From contig RQYE01000004.1 of the NCBI GenBank assembly GCA_004010535.1, forward strand, positions 1-64,000: a stretch of DNA of 64,000 bases, given 5' to 3'. This stretch comes from Coriobacteriales bacterium OH1046 (GTDB lineage: Bacteria > Actinomycetota > Coriobacteriia > Coriobacteriales > Atopobiaceae). The translations under genes and the position numbers were made by a program. A model generated the notes under the pieces. The model was given only the letters and a program-made list of their open reading frames with translations. It did no database searches and was not told where the DNA came from. Positions 17,183 through 26,910 of the stretch are shown in pieces; the first letter of the stretch is position 1, and every line of letters begins with the position of its first letter.

Positions 17183-18328
17183 CTACTCACCCTTTCCCAC
17201 AACGACGTCGTTGCCGACAACGGCCGTGTCCTTGGTCGTATCCACGGAACCCAGGTTGACGTTCTCCTCGACCATGGCGTTCTCGCCGAGGATGGCGCGC
17301 ACCACATGGGCCCCGTCCTTGACGCGGGCGCCGGGAAGCAGGATGGAATCCTCGACCACCGCACGCTCGCCGACGCAGGCATCGGTGGAGATGATGGAAT
17401 GGCGCACCGTGCCGAAGATCTGGCAGCCGTTGGCCACGAGGCAGTCGTCGATATTGCCATTGCGGCCGATGTATGCGGGCGGCCTCGTGGAGGCATTGCT
17501 CATGATGGGGAACTTGCTGGAGAAGATGTCGAAGGCGGGCTCGGAACCCAAGAGATCCATGCTCGTCTCATGGTAGCTCGAGATGGTGCCCACATCGCGC
17601 CAGAAGCCCTCGAACGTGTAGGTGTAGAGGCGCCTGCCCTCGGCGAGCAGCTTCGGGATGATGTCGTTGCCGAAATCGTGCGTGGACGTCTGGTCGATGG
17701 CATCCTCTCTGAGCTTCTCGACGAGCAGGGCGGCGTCGAAGATGTAGATGCCCATGGAGGCGAGGTTGCTATCGGGCTGCTTGGGCTTCTCGCTGAACTT
17801 CAGGATGCGCTCGTCGTCGTCCTGGGTGATAATGCCGAAGCGCGACGCCTCCTCCCACGGCACGGGCATGACCGCGATGGTGAGGTCGGCGCCATGGCGG
17901 ATGTGGTTCTCGAGCATGAGGCGGTAATCCATGCGGTAGAGCTGGTCGCCCGAGAGGATCAGCACGTATTCGGGATCGTTCTGCTCGATGTAGCCGAGGT
18001 TCTGCGTGACCGCATCGGCCGTGCCGGCGTACCAGGCGCCACCTGTCTGGGTGGCATACGGCGGCAGGATGGAGACGCCGCCGCCCTGCTCGTCGAGATT
18101 CCAGGCACCGCCGGTCCCGATATAGGAATGGAGCAGGTAGGGACGGTACTGCGTGAGCACGCCCACCGTGCTGATGTCGGAGTTCGCGCAGTTGGAGAGC
18201 GCGAAGTCGATGATGCGGAACTTGCCACCGAACGACACTGCGGGCTTCGCCACATTGCTGGTAAGCGCACCGAGCCTGCTGCCCTGCCCGCCGGCGAGCA
18301 GCATCGCTATGCATTCCTTCTTGGCCAC
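17183..18328 (-). CDS. glgC: Glucose-1-phosphate adenylyltransferase GlgC
   Basis: 381 residues. This enzyme makes ADP-glucose from glucose 1-phosphate and ATP, the committed step of glycogen synthesis. It shows [15 protein letters not shown], the [14 protein letters not shown] sugar-phosphate region, [11 protein letters not shown] with the metal-binding Asp, and a C-terminal beta-helix. The start is GTG 18328, preceded at 6 bases by AGGAG; the upstream in-frame ATG at 18361 has no such site and would lie inside the intergenic gap after glgP. 36 bases separate it from glgP. Confidence 0.94.
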   Translation of the reverse strand: MAKKECIAMLLAGGQGSRLGALTSNVAKPAVSFGGKFRIIDFALSNCANSDISTVGVLTQYRPYLLHSYIGTGGAWNLDEQGGGVSILPPYATQTGGAWYAGTADAVTQNLGYIEQNDPEYVLILSGDQLYRMDYRLMLENHIRHGADLTIAVMPVPWEEASRFGIITQDDDERILKFSEKPKQPDSNLASMGIYIFDAALLVEKLREDAIDQTSTHDFGNDIIPKLLAEGRRLYTYTFEGFWRDVGTISSYHETSMDLLGSEPAFDIFSSKFPIMSNASTRPPAYIGRNGNIDDCLVANGCQIFGTVRHSIISTDACVGERAVVEDSILLPGARVKDGAHVVRAILGENAMVEENVNLGSVDTTKDTAVVGNDVVVGKGE

Positions 18329-18364
18329 GTTCCGCTCCTTTCGAAGAGCTGATAATCCCACACA

Positions 18365-20836
18365 TCAAATATGCCAAATATCGCGTGCGTATTCACGGAT
18401 TGTTCGGTCGGAAGAGAAGTATCCCGCCTTGGCGGTATTGACAAGCGCCGAACGGTTCCAATCCGCGCGATCGGGGTAGCGGGCCGTGAGGGCCTCCCAT
18501 GCGTCGACGTAGGAATGGAAATCGCACAGCACCAGGCTTGGATCGTTGTTGACCATGAGCTCGTCGCGGATGCTCTCGAAGTTGCCCGAGAGGCGCGCGA
18601 GGGTGCCGTCGGTGAGCATATCCACGCACCTGCCCAGACGGTTACGGTCAGCGTTGTACCTATCCCAGGCCCAGTAGGTGCCCGAGGCTTGGAGCTCGGC
18701 CACCTCGTCGGCGCGCAAGCCGAAGATCTGGATGTTCTCCCCGCCCACAAGCTCGGCGATCTCGACATTGGAGCCGTCGTAGGTGCCGAGCGTGATGGCG
18801 CCGTTCATCATGAGCTTCATGTTGGAGGTGCCGGACGCCTCGGCGCCGGCGATGCTGATCTGCTCGGAGATATCGGTTGCGGGGTAGATGAGCTGGGCAT
18901 TCGAGACCGCGAAGTTGGGCACGAAGGCGACCTTGATGCGACCGTCCACGCGCACGTCGTTGTTGATGACATCCGCCACCGAGTTGATGAGGCGTATGAC
19001 CTCCTTGGCGAAGGTATAGCTCTGGGCGGCCTTGCCCGAGAAGATGAACGAGGTGGGCTGGGGCTCGAAGCTGGGATCGGCGAGTATGCGGTTGTAGAGA
19101 TCGAGCACCTTCATCACGTTGAGGAGCTGGCGCTTGTAGGCATGGAAGCGCTTGACCTGCACGTCGAAGACCGTTGAGGGATCGAGGGAGACACCGCTCG
19201 CCTTGGCGATATAGGCGGCCAGACGTTCCTTGTCCTGGCAGCGCGCCTTCTCCATACCCTCGAGGAACGATGCATCCTCCTTGTAGGCGAGCAAGCGCTC
19301 GAGCTGGAAGGCATCGTCCATCCAGTCGGTGCCGATGGCATCGGTGATGAGCTTGGCATAGGGCGGGTTGGCCTCGGCGAGGAAGCGGCGGTGGGTGACG
19401 CCGTTGGTCTTGTTGTTGAATTTCCCGGGCGTGAGCTCGAAGAAGGCCTTCAGGATCGTTTTCTCGAGGATGGAGGTGTGGAGCTCGGAGACGCCGTTCA
19501 CGGAATGGCTGAAGATGATGGAGAGGTTGGCCATGCGCACCTCGCCGTCCCAGAGGATGGCCGTCTGACGCAGCAGATCCTGCCAGTTCTCGATGTCGTG
19601 CGGGAAGGAGTCGCGGTAGCGACGATCGACCTCGTCCACGAACATGTAGGTGCGCGGCATGAGCGAGCGGAACATGGCGATGGGCCAGCGCTCGAGCGCC
19701 TCGGGCATGACCGTGTGGTTGGTGTAGGAGAGGGTCCGGTTGCAGATCTTGAAGGCAAGATCGAAGTCCACGCCCTTCTCGTCGACGAGGAGCCTCATGA
19801 GCTCGGGGCCGCAGAGCGCGGGGTGGGTATCGTTGGTGTGGATGCACACATGATCGCCCAGATGCTCCCAATCCTGACCATAATCGCGCTCGTAGCTGCG
19901 CAGGATCGTTTGCAGGCCCGCCGACACGAACAGGTATTCCTGCTTGAGGCGCAGCAGCTTGCCGTGATCGCCCGAGTCGTTGGGGTAGAGGATCGTGGAG
20001 ATAGCCTCCACATCCGAGCGGAACTTGTTGGCGCCGGCATAATCGCCGGCATTGAAGGCGTCGAGGTCGAAACCCGCCTCGTAGGGCTTCACGGACCACA
20101 GGCGGAGCTTGTTCACCTTCTTGCCGCCGTAGCCGATGACGGGCACATCATAGGGGACGGCGAGGACCTTCTCGCCGCCCTCCTGCGTGAACCAGAAGCG
20201 GCCCGTCTCATCCTCATGGCGCACGACCTCGCCGCCGAACTGGACGACCACGGAGGACGAGATCTTCTGGCTCTCCCAAGCGAAGCCGTTCTCGAGCCAG
20301 TTGTCGGTCTTCTCGACCTGACGGCCGCCCTCGATCTCCTGGCGGAACAGGCCGTAGTGGTAACGCATGCCGTTACCGTAGCCCGAGATGCCCTCATGGG
20401 CCATGGAGTCGAGGAAGCACGCCGCGAGGCGGCCCAAGCCGCCATTGCCGAGGCCGGGGTCCTTCTCCTGTTCGAGCAGCGTTTCGAGCGAGATCCCCAT
20501 CTTCTTGAGAACGCTCTCCACCATCTCGCGCTCATCGAGGTTGATGAGGTAGTTGTCGAGCAGCGGTCCCAGCAGGAACTCGAGCGAGAAGTAGTAGACC
20601 TTCTTCTCGCCGGGCTGGTGGGTCTCGACCTCGAGGTTGCGCCCTGCCTGGGCCACGAGGCGCGCCAGGATGGCGAAACGCTCCTGATCGGAGCATTCGT
20701 CGAAGGTCTTGCCCAAGCTCAGGATGCAGGTGGAACGGTAGAGCTCCTCGAACTCGGCCTCGCTCGCGAAGAGCCTGCGCGACGAGAAATTGCGCATGAG
20801 CCCCTGTAGGCGCTCGCCTAGAAATATCGGTGCCAT
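18365..20836 (-). CDS. glgP: Glycogen/starch phosphorylase GlgP
   Basis: An 823-residue GT35 phosphorylase, the usual length. It releases glucose 1-phosphate from alpha-1,4-glucan ends using phosphate. Seen motifs include DPGLGNGGLGRLAACFLDS near residue 110, the active-site HTNDTHPAL, VQVKRFHAYKRQLLN, and EASGTSNMKLMMNG with the PLP-binding lysine. The start ATG 20836 has GGAG about 4-5 bases upstream. Its placement between glgB and glgC means that degradation and synthesis enzymes share one transcript, as in several Firmicutes. Confidence 0.95.
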   Translation of the reverse strand: MAPIFLGERLQGLMRNFSSRRLFASEAEFEELYRSTCILSLGKTFDECSDQERFAILARLVAQAGRNLEVETHQPGEKKVYYFSLEFLLGPLLDNYLINLDEREMVESVLKKMGISLETLLEQEKDPGLGNGGLGRLAACFLDSMAHEGISGYGNGMRYHYGLFRQEIEGGRQVEKTDNWLENGFAWESQKISSSVVVQFGGEVVRHEDETGRFWFTQEGGEKVLAVPYDVPVIGYGGKKVNKLRLWSVKPYEAGFDLDAFNAGDYAGANKFRSDVEAISTILYPNDSGDHGKLLRLKQEYLFVSAGLQTILRSYERDYGQDWEHLGDHVCIHTNDTHPALCGPELMRLLVDEKGVDFDLAFKICNRTLSYTNHTVMPEALERWPIAMFRSLMPRTYMFVDEVDRRYRDSFPHDIENWQDLLRQTAILWDGEVRMANLSIIFSHSVNGVSELHTSILEKTILKAFFELTPGKFNNKTNGVTHRRFLAEANPPYAKLITDAIGTDWMDDAFQLERLLAYKEDASFLEGMEKARCQDKERLAAYIAKASGVSLDPSTVFDVQVKRFHAYKRQLLNVMKVLDLYNRILADPSFEPQPTSFIFSGKAAQSYTFAKEVIRLINSVADVINNDVRVDGRIKVAFVPNFAVSNAQLIYPATDISEQISIAGAEASGTSNMKLMMNGAITLGTYDGSNVEIAELVGGENIQIFGLRADEVAELQASGTYWAWDRYNADRNRLGRCVDMLTDGTLARLSGNFESIRDELMVNNDPSLVLCDFHSYVDAWEALTARYPDRADWNRSALVNTAKAGYFSSDRTIREYARDIWHI

Positions 20837-20876
20837 ATGTCTCCTCTCCAGCGCAGGTATTCCTGCGCACTGATAT

Positions 20877-22871
20877 TTACTCTGATGCGCGCGTGCGCTT
20901 CTTGCGGACGGCCTTCTTGGGCGGAAGCGGCGCGACGCGCTTGAGCACGATACCGGCCAGCGGCGGGACGCGCACCACCACCGAGTCCTCGCGCCCGTTC
21001 CAAGCAACGTCCTCACTCGCGATCCGGCCCTCGTTGAACACGCCCGAACCGCCGAAACGCGGGTCGTCGGTGTTGAACAGCTCCTCGTAGAAGCCGCTTC
21101 TGGGGACGCCCATACGGAAATCCTCATGGGCGTTGATATCCATGTTGACGAGCACCACCACGTCATCCTTCCGGTGCTCGCCGCGGCGGACGTAGGTGAG
21201 GACGGATCGGTCCTTGTCATCGGGATCGATCCACTCGAAGCCCTCGGATGTGTAGGAGAACTCCCAGAGTGCCGGCATCTCCTTGTAGAAGCGGTTAAGC
21301 TCCGCTATGAACCGGCGGTGCTTGGCATGAGCCTCGAAGCGCTCGGTCAGGAAGTACTCGATGCCCTCGTAATAGCGCCACTCGATGAACTGGCCGATCT
21401 CGTTGCCCATGAAGTTGAGCTTGGCGCCGGGATGGGTCATCTGGTAGAACGCGAGCGCGCGCAGCCCCGCGAACTGGCGCCAGTTGTCGCCCGGCTGGCG
21501 GGTGATGAGCGAGCACTTGCCGTGCACGACCTCGTCGTGGGAAAGCGCCAACACGAAGTTCTCGTTGAAGGCGTACATGATGGAGAAGGTCAGAAGGCCG
21601 TGGTTGCCGGGACGGTAGGGGAAATCGGTCTGCATGTAGTGCAGGGTATCGTGCATCCACCCCATATCCCACTTGTAGTTGAAGCCGAGGCCCCCGACCT
21701 CGGGCGGGTAGGTGACGAGCGGCCAGGCGGTGGACTCCTCGGCGATCATCATGACGTCGGGATGGTACCTGCCCACAACCGCATTGCACTGGCGGACGAA
21801 GGCGATGGCGTCATCGTCCTCCTCGGTGCCGCGGCTGTTGAAGCGCTTCCTCGAAGGCTCGTCGATGCCGAAGTTGAGGTAGAGCATGGAGGTCACGCCG
21901 TCCATGCGCACGCCGTCGGCATGGTACTCCCCGATCCAGTAGAGCAGGTTCGACACGAGGAAGCTGCGGACCTCGCCGCGCGCCACATCGAACTTGAGCG
22001 TGCCCCATGTGGGATGGATGAGACCCTCGTAGAGCTTGCCGCCGTTGAAGCGCGCGAGGCCGTGCGCATCGGGGCAGCAGCCGCCGGGGACCCAATCCAG
22101 GATGACGCCGATGCCGGCCTGATGACAGGCATCGATGAAGTGCTTGAACTGCTTGGGATCGCCGAAGCGCGAGGTGGGGGCGTAATAGCCGATGACCTGG
22201 TAGCCCCACGAGCCGTCGAAGGGATGCTCCATCACGGGCATGAGCTCGATATGGGAGTAGCCCATCTCCTTGACATAGGCGACGAGCTGATCGGAGAGCT
22301 CGTCGTAGCCGAGGTAGGAGCCGGTGCCGTCCTCGGGCTTCTCGGGGCTGGCCCCGTTTCCCAGCAGGCCGTCGTCGTGGCGCTTCCAGCTGCCGAGATG
22401 CACCTCGTAGATGTTGAGGGGCCGCTTCAGGTGGTTGGTCTTCGCGCGCGCGGCCATCCAGCGCTTGTCGCCCCACTCGTACCCCGCGATATCGAAGGTG
22501 CGCGAGGCGGTCTCGGGAATGACCTCCGCCCAGAAACCGTAGGGGTCGGCCTTGTAGAGCTTCTCGCCCGTCGCGGTCTCGATCAGGTACTTATAGGAGA
22601 CGCCCTGATCGATATCCGGGACGAAGCCCTCCCAGACGCCGCCCGTCGCGCTGCAGAACAGGGGATGCGCGCTCTCATCCCAGCCATTGAAGCTGCCGAT
22701 GACGTGGACGTTCCTCACATCGGGGGCCCATACGGCGAAGTGGTAGCCGAGCCGGCCATCCTTCTCCGCAGGATGGGCGCCGAGCTTCTCGTAGCTCTTG
22801 TACCAATCCCCCTTGGCAAGAAGGAACAGGTCGTCCTGCGAGAGATACAGGGACGCATCTTGTGCAATCAT
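20877..22871 (-). CDS. glgB: 1,4-alpha-glucan branching enzyme GlgB (altered region I)
   Basis: A 664-residue GH13 branching enzyme: N-terminal CBM48 (residues 40-135), catalytic barrel (165-540) and C-terminal all-beta domain, then a basic tail PPKKAVRKKRTRASE. Catalytic residues are present: GVRMDGVTSML (nucleophile Asp), MMIAEESTAWP (Glu) and LSHDEVVHGK. Conserved region I reads DWVPGGCCPDAHGL, whereas the family has a His and usually a Phe at the GC positions (DWVPxHF). This loss of the substrate-binding His is unusual and could lower activity, unless it is a sequence error. ATG 22871 has GGAG 6 bases upstream. First gene of the glycogen operon. Confidence 0.93.
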   Translation of the reverse strand: MIAQDASLYLSQDDLFLLAKGDWYKSYEKLGAHPAEKDGRLGYHFAVWAPDVRNVHVIGSFNGWDESAHPLFCSATGGVWEGFVPDIDQGVSYKYLIETATGEKLYKADPYGFWAEVIPETASRTFDIAGYEWGDKRWMAARAKTNHLKRPLNIYEVHLGSWKRHDDGLLGNGASPEKPEDGTGSYLGYDELSDQLVAYVKEMGYSHIELMPVMEHPFDGSWGYQVIGYYAPTSRFGDPKQFKHFIDACHQAGIGVILDWVPGGCCPDAHGLARFNGGKLYEGLIHPTWGTLKFDVARGEVRSFLVSNLLYWIGEYHADGVRMDGVTSMLYLNFGIDEPSRKRFNSRGTEEDDDAIAFVRQCNAVVGRYHPDVMMIAEESTAWPLVTYPPEVGGLGFNYKWDMGWMHDTLHYMQTDFPYRPGNHGLLTFSIMYAFNENFVLALSHDEVVHGKCSLITRQPGDNWRQFAGLRALAFYQMTHPGAKLNFMGNEIGQFIEWRYYEGIEYFLTERFEAHAKHRRFIAELNRFYKEMPALWEFSYTSEGFEWIDPDDKDRSVLTYVRRGEHRKDDVVVLVNMDINAHEDFRMGVPRSGFYEELFNTDDPRFGGSGVFNEGRIASEDVAWNGREDSVVVRVPPLAGIVLKRVAPLPPKKAVRKKRTRASE

Positions 22872-22911
22872 CTGTGCTCCTTAAACTGAACCTCGTTCTC
22901 GGGATGCCCCT

Positions 22912-22938
22912 ATTCTAATCAAAGTAGGCCCCCGGCAA
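22912..22938 (-). promoter_or_regulatory. Possible glgB operon promoter
   Basis: On the minus strand TTGCCG (22933-22938) and TAGAAT (22912-22917), 15 bases apart, lie 41 bases upstream of glgB. The spacing is short, so confidence is low. The 121-base gap is shared with the divergent nth gene, for which I see no clear promoter. Confidence 0.3.
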
Positions 22939-22992
22939 CGCAGATATGCCAGCAACGGTTGTATCCTTATCGTAGATTGAAGGGAGCATGCC

Positions 22993-23709
22993 ATGCCACG
23001 CGAATCGAAACGATCCAAACGGGAACGCGCCATCGAGGTGTGCCGTCGCATGGGCGAACTCTATCCGCGGGCAGAGAGCGCGCTTTGGTTCGACACCTTC
23101 TTCGAGCTGGTCATATGCGTCCTGCTCTCCGCGCAGACCACCGATGCGGCCGTGAACAAGGTAACACCAGAGCTCTTCAGACGCTGGCCCGATGCGCCCT
23201 CGCTGGCAGCAGCAGATCCCACCGAGGTGGGCGAGGTCATCCGCTCGATAGGGTTCTGGCGCGCCAAAGCCGCCCATGCCATCGCGGCCGCGCAGATGAT
23301 CGTCGCGGACTTCGGCGGCAAGGTGCCTGCCACGATGGACGAGCTCGTCAAGCTGCCGGGCGTGGGCCGCAAGACGGCCAACATCGTCCTCAACAAGGCC
23401 TATGGCATCGTCGATGGCATCGCGGTCGACACGCATGTGTTCCGCATCTCACGTCGGCTGCGCTTCTCGGATGCCCCCACTCCGCTCGCATGCGAGCGGG
23501 ATCTGCTCGCGTTGCTCCCCAAAGAGCTCTGGGGGCCCGTTAACGAGCAGTGGATCCATTTCGGCCGCGCTATCTGCACGGCGCGCGCACCGAAGTGCGG
23601 AGCTTGTCCGCTCGCCGACCTCTGCCCCAGCTGCGGGATCGCCGAGGGCAATCCCGAACGCACGAGGAGATGGCGGACAATGCCGCAAGAGCGGAAGAGC
23701 TCTCGGTAG
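22993..23709 (+). CDS. nth: Endonuclease III (DNA glycosylase/AP lyase)
   Basis: 238 residues. It removes oxidised pyrimidines from DNA and nicks the resulting abasic site. The helix-hairpin-helix motif LPGVGRKTANIVLN contains catalytic Lys127, and Asp146 lies in VDTHVFRIS. The iron-sulfur cluster ligands are Cys195, 202, 205 and 211 with the textbook C-x6-C-x2-C-x5-C spacing. Length is slightly above the usual 210-220 because of a basic C-terminal tail. It stands alone on the plus strand, divergent from glgB, with GGGAG before the ATG. Confidence 0.95.
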   Translation: MPRESKRSKRERAIEVCRRMGELYPRAESALWFDTFFELVICVLLSAQTTDAAVNKVTPELFRRWPDAPSLAAADPTEVGEVIRSIGFWRAKAAHAIAAAQMIVADFGGKVPATMDELVKLPGVGRKTANIVLNKAYGIVDGIAVDTHVFRISRRLRFSDAPTPLACERDLLALLPKELWGPVNEQWIHFGRAICTARAPKCGACPLADLCPSCGIAEGNPERTRRWRTMPQERKSSR

Positions 23710-23734
23710 GGTGGAAACCGCTTCCGACCGCGCA

Positions 23735-23750
23735 GGGTTGGGGGCAACCC
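23735..23750 (+). terminator. Weak hairpin after nth
   Basis: GGGTTG (23735-23740), loop GGGG, CAACCC (23745-23750). No T-tract follows directly; a T6 run stands 30 bases later at 23782-23787 without a stem. Termination of nth here is plausible but weakly supported. Confidence 0.3.
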
Positions 23751-23810
23751 CGGGCAGAGACGGCGCAAACGGCCCCTGTTCTTTTTTCCGATGTTTTCAG
23801 CGGTTCCCAC

Positions 23811-23839
23811 TTGACGCGCAACCTCATTCGTAGCAAGAT
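23811..23839 (+). promoter_or_regulatory. Promoter of tRNA-Arg
   Basis: TTGACG (23811-23816) and CAAGAT (23834-23839) are separated by 17 bases, ending 12 bases before the tRNA. The -35 is strong and the -10 matches half the consensus; position relative to the tRNA is as expected. Confidence 0.5.
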
Positions 23840-23851
23840 GTTTAGTTGCAC

Positions 23852-23928
23852 GCGGTGTTAGCTCAGCTGGATAGAGCGTTTGACTACGAATCAAAAGGTC
23901 GGGGGTTCGAATCCCTCACGCCGCACCA
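23852..23928 (+). tRNA. tRNA-Arg (anticodon ACG)
   Basis: A complete cloverleaf can be drawn. The acceptor stem is GCGGTGT paired with ACGCCGC (one G-U), the D arm has GCTC/GAGC, the anticodon stem TTTGA/TCAAA holds a loop with anticodon ACG at 23886-23888, and the T arm is GGGGG-TTCGAAT-CCCTC. CCA is encoded at 23926-23928. ACG (read as ICG after editing) decodes CGU, CGC and CGA arginine codons. A terminator hairpin follows at once. Confidence 0.97.
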
Positions 23929-23938
23929 CCGAATGCGC

Positions 23939-23960
23939 GAGCCCCGTCCCGGGGCTCTTT
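23939..23960 (+). terminator. Intrinsic terminator after tRNA-Arg
   Basis: GAGCCCC (23939-23945), loop GTCCC, GGGGCTC (23951-23957) and TTT. It starts 10 bases after the tRNA CCA end. Confidence 0.7.
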
Positions 23961-23983
23961 CCCTATGATGGGGGCCGGCCACT

Positions 23984-24673
23984 ATGCAACGCGGGGCCAT
24001 CTTCGATTTCAACGGGACCATGATCTACGACGGAGCGTTCCATGAGACCGCCTGGCGCACGTGGGCGCGCGACAACCTCGGCCTCACGCTCAGCGACGAG
24101 GATTTCACCTACCGTATCCACGGCGTGAGCATCGGTGAGGTACTCGAGTTCATGATGGGGCGATGGCCCTCCCCTGCGGAGACCGATGCCGCAGAAGCCG
24201 AACGGGAACAATGCTACCGCGACCTCTGCCTCGAGCATGCGGATGCATACCACCTGATCCCGGGTCTTCCGGAATTCCTCGATGGGCTCGTCGCGCGCGG
24301 CGTCGGCATCAACATCGCCACGGCATCGCCCCTCGTGAACATGGAGTTCCATTTCGGGCATCTGGGGCTGGCACGCTGGTTCTCGCTCGACACGATCGTC
24401 TACAACGACCGCAGCTTCCCCAGCAAGCCCGCGCCCGACATCTTCGAGCGCGCGATGGGCAGGCTCGGCCTATCTGCCAAGGATTGCACCGTTTTCGAGG
24501 ACGCTCCTGCGGGCCTCGAGGTGGCCCGCCGTGCAGGGGCGGGACATATCGTAGCCGTGGCCGCCGAGTTCGACCCCGCCTTCCTAGCCGATCTCCCGGG
24601 CGTCGACCGCGTGATCGTCGATTACCGCGATGCAGATGGTCTCCACAGCCTCATCGAGGCGCGCTCGGCATGA
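23984..24673 (+). CDS. HAD-family phosphatase (beta-phosphoglucomutase-like)
   Basis: 229 residues, the size of a HAD subfamily I hydrolase with a helical cap (residues 18-90). Motif I is FDFNGTMIYD with nucleophile Asp8, but Asn10 replaces the usual second Asp that acts as acid/base; this DFNGT variant occurs in a subgroup of HAD proteins. Motif II is ATASP, motif III the Lys in SKPAPDIF, and motif IV FEDAPAGLEVARRAG. Substrate is a small phosphorylated metabolite, not predictable. It is convergent with the his operon, which lacks a histidinol-phosphatase gene, but I see no direct evidence linking the two. Confidence 0.75.
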   Translation: MQRGAIFDFNGTMIYDGAFHETAWRTWARDNLGLTLSDEDFTYRIHGVSIGEVLEFMMGRWPSPAETDAAEAEREQCYRDLCLEHADAYHLIPGLPEFLDGLVARGVGINIATASPLVNMEFHFGHLGLARWFSLDTIVYNDRSFPSKPAPDIFERAMGRLGLSAKDCTVFEDAPAGLEVARRAGAGHIVAVAAEFDPAFLADLPGVDRVIVDYRDADGLHSLIEARSA

Positions 24674-24734
24674 GGGCGGGCCGACCGTTCGTGGGGGAAG
24701 CTTCTGCACGGATCATCGTTTTGGGCGCCATCTC

Positions 24735-25052
24735 CTAGCGCCTGCGGGCATCGAGCTCCCCGGCAAGCTCTGCGAGCGTGATACCGTAGCGCTCGCAGAG
24801 CACGAGCGCGTGGTAGAGGAGATCGCCGAGCTCGTAGCGGATATGGTCATGATCGCGATCCTTTGCGGCCATGACGACCTCGCCCGCCTCCTCGACGATC
24901 TTCTTCAGGAGCTTATCCTCGCCTCCTCGGAGCAGGCGCGCGGTGTAGGACTCCTCCGGCGAGGCGCTGCGGCGCGCGGCGATGACCTGCGCCAATCCTT
25001 CAAGCGTCTGTCCGATATCGCCGTCTGCAACGCCGGCCGTTCTCTCGCCCAT
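24735..25052 (-). CDS. hisE: Phosphoribosyl-ATP pyrophosphatase HisE
   Basis: 105 residues of the MazG-like HisE family; it hydrolyses phosphoribosyl-ATP to phosphoribosyl-AMP and pyrophosphate, the second step of histidine synthesis. Core motif KKIVEEAGEVVMAAKD carries the metal-binding acids, followed by YELGDLLYHALVL. It is the last gene of the his operon and begins 3 bases after the hisI stop. No clear terminator is visible in the 61 bases to the convergent HAD gene. Confidence 0.93.
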   Translation of the reverse strand: MGERTAGVADGDIGQTLEGLAQVIAARRSASPEESYTARLLRGGEDKLLKKIVEEAGEVVMAAKDRDHDHIRYELGDLLYHALVLCERYGITLAELAGELDARRR

Positions 25053-25055
25053 CCC

Positions 25056-25391
25056 TCACACCTCCTCGAGCTCGCGGTAGAAGCAGCTGCGGTTGCCCGT
25101 ATGGCAGGCAGGACCGGGAGAATCCACCACGACGAGCAGGCAGTCCCTGTCGCAATCCACGAGCACCTGCTTGACCTGCTGCACATTTCCGCTGGTAGAT
25201 CCCTTATTCCAGAGTTCTCGGCGCGAGCGCGACCAGAACCAGGCGGTACCCGTCTCGAAGGTGAGCCGCAGCGACTCCTCGTTCATCCATGCGAGCATGA
25301 GCACCTCGCCGGTACCCTCCTGCTGCACGATGGCGGGAATCAGGCCCCGCTCGTCGAAGGCAAGCCCCTCGGCTATGCGAACAGACCCCAT
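25056..25391 (-). CDS. hisI: Phosphoribosyl-AMP cyclohydrolase HisI
   Basis: 111 residues. The enzyme opens the adenine ring of phosphoribosyl-AMP. Zinc and magnesium ligands are seen in [11 protein letters not shown] and [13 protein letters not shown], with the substrate region [12 protein letters not shown]. The start ATG 25391 is preceded by AGGAGG at 4-5 bases. In many bacteria HisI and HisE are fused; here they are separate adjacent genes. hisF ends 8 bases upstream. Confidence 0.94.
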   Translation of the reverse strand: MGSVRIAEGLAFDERGLIPAIVQQEGTGEVLMLAWMNEESLRLTFETGTAWFWSRSRRELWNKGSTSGNVQQVKQVLVDCDRDCLLVVVDSPGPACHTGNRSCFYRELEEV

Positions 25392-25399
25392 GCTTCCTC

Positions 25400-26167
25400 C
25401 TAGAAATCGAGCCGCACGGGGATGCCCTGCCCCGCCATATACTCTTTGACCTGGCGGACGCTGAAGGTGCCGAAGTGGAAGACGCTCGCCGCGAGCACCG
25501 CATCGGCCTCGCCGTCGATGATGCCCTCGGCGAAGTGCTCGAGCGTTCCCACACCGCCCGAGGCGATGACGGGGATAGGGACTGCGCGCGCGACCGCGCG
25601 GGTGAGCGCGATATCGAAGCCATCCTGGGTCCCATCGCGATCCATGCTCGTGAGCAGGATCTCGCCGGCACCGCGCCGCGCCGCCTCCTGTGCCCACCCG
25701 ACCGCATCGAGCCCGGTCGGGGTACGGCCGCCGCGGATGTAGGCCTCCCAGGAATCAGCCGCACCGGTGCGCTTGGCATCGATGGCCACGATGACCGCCT
25801 GGCTGCCGAATGCCCTGCTCGCAAGCGTGATGAGCTCGGGGTCGCGCACAGCCGCCGTGCAAAGGGAGATCTTGTCGGCACCGGCGGCGATCATGGCGCG
25901 CGCGCCTTCGATGTCGTGGAATCCGCCGCCCACGGTATAGGGGATGCGCAGGCGCTCCGCAGCGTGCGAGGCCAGATCGATCGTGGTCGCGCGTTCATCG
26001 GACGTGGCGGTGATGTCGAGGAACACGACCTCGTCGGCACCCTCGCGATCGTAGACCTCGGCAAGCTCCACCGGGTCGCCCGCATCGCGCAGATCGACGA
26101 AGTTCACGCCCTTGACCACCCGGCCGTCGTTCACATCCATGCAGACGATGACACGTTTGGTGAGCAT
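25400..26167 (-). CDS. hisF: Imidazole glycerol phosphate synthase, cyclase subunit HisF
   Basis: A 255-residue beta/alpha barrel that uses ammonia from HisH to form imidazole glycerol phosphate and AICAR. Catalytic Asp11 is in [12 protein letters not shown] and the second catalytic Asp in VAIDAKR. Phosphate-binding loops VGGG and ASGGVG are both present. Its start shares one base with the hisA stop (TGATG), so expression is coupled. Confidence 0.96.
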   Translation of the reverse strand: MLTKRVIVCMDVNDGRVVKGVNFVDLRDAGDPVELAEVYDREGADEVVFLDITATSDERATTIDLASHAAERLRIPYTVGGGFHDIEGARAMIAAGADKISLCTAAVRDPELITLASRAFGSQAVIVAIDAKRTGAADSWEAYIRGGRTPTGLDAVGWAQEAARRGAGEILLTSMDRDGTQDGFDIALTRAVARAVPIPVIASGGVGTLEHFAEGIIDGEADAVLAASVFHFGTFSVRQVKEYMAGQGIPVRLDF

Positions 26168-26910
26168 CAGCCCTTCCTTTCCGTCGCAGCAAGCACATCC
26201 TCGAGCAGAAGGCTCCCTTCGAGAAGCGCACGCCCGCAGATGACCCCCTCGATGATGTGGGAGCCGAGGCTTGCGAGCGCCTCGATATCCGAGATGGACG
26301 CGATACCGCCCGATGCCACGACGGGAAAGCCCGCTGTTTTTGCGATATGGGCATAGGCGTCCGTATCGATGCCGGTCTGCATGCCGTCGCGCGCGACGTC
26401 GGTGAAGACCAGGTGCCTGAATCCCAAATCGGCGAGACGCGAGACGAGCTCATCGGCAGAGAGCTCCTCGGTCTCACGCCATCCGTTCACGCGCACCCGC
26501 CCTCCATGCGCCGCGACATCGGCGACGGCATGGTCGCCGAAGCTGCGGGCAACCTGGGCGGCGAGCGCGGTGTCGCGGACAAGGGCCGTGCCCACCGCGA
26601 CGCGCCTCACACCGAGGGCGAGCAGCCGCTCGAACGCAGCGAGCGAGCGGACTCCTCCCCCGGCATCGATCCGGATTCCCGGCACGGCGCAAATACCCCG
26701 GATGGCCGCCGCATTGGCAGCTTGAGCCGCAGCGTCCTCCTCGAGCGCTGCAGAGAGGTCGACCACATGCACCCACCGCGCACCGCGATCGCGGAAATCC
26801 TCGGCAACGGCCACGGGATCATCGGAATAGACCTTCATATGGGCGCGATCGCCGCGCTCGAGGCGCACGACCTTCCCGCCGATGAGGTCGATTGCGGGAA
26901 AGACGATCAT
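26167..26910 (-). CDS. hisA: Phosphoribosylformimino-AICAR ribotide isomerase HisA
   Basis: 247 residues, the same half-barrel-duplicated fold as HisF. It catalyses the Amadori isomerisation of ProFAR. Asp8 is in [12 protein letters not shown] and the second catalytic Asp lies in VADVAAHGG before VNGW; loop length here varies between species. Phosphate loops GGGVRS and ASGGIAS are seen. It overlaps hisH by 4 bases. Confidence 0.95.
   Translation of the reverse strand: MIVFPAIDLIGGKVVRLERGDRAHMKVYSDDPVAVAEDFRDRGARWVHVVDLSAALEEDAAAQAANAAAIRGICAVPGIRIDAGGGVRSLAAFERLLALGVRRVAVGTALVRDTALAAQVARSFGDHAVADVAAHGGRVRVNGWRETEELSADELVSRLADLGFRHLVFTDVARDGMQTGIDTDAYAHIAKTAGFPVVASGGIASISDIEALASLGSHIIEGVICGRALLEGSLLLEDVLAATERKG

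Noticed and set aside
26500-26545. Apparent loss of the second catalytic Asp of HisA
   Set aside because: The loop before VNGW varies in length between species. With VADVAAHGG aligned at AD-V, the Asp is present.
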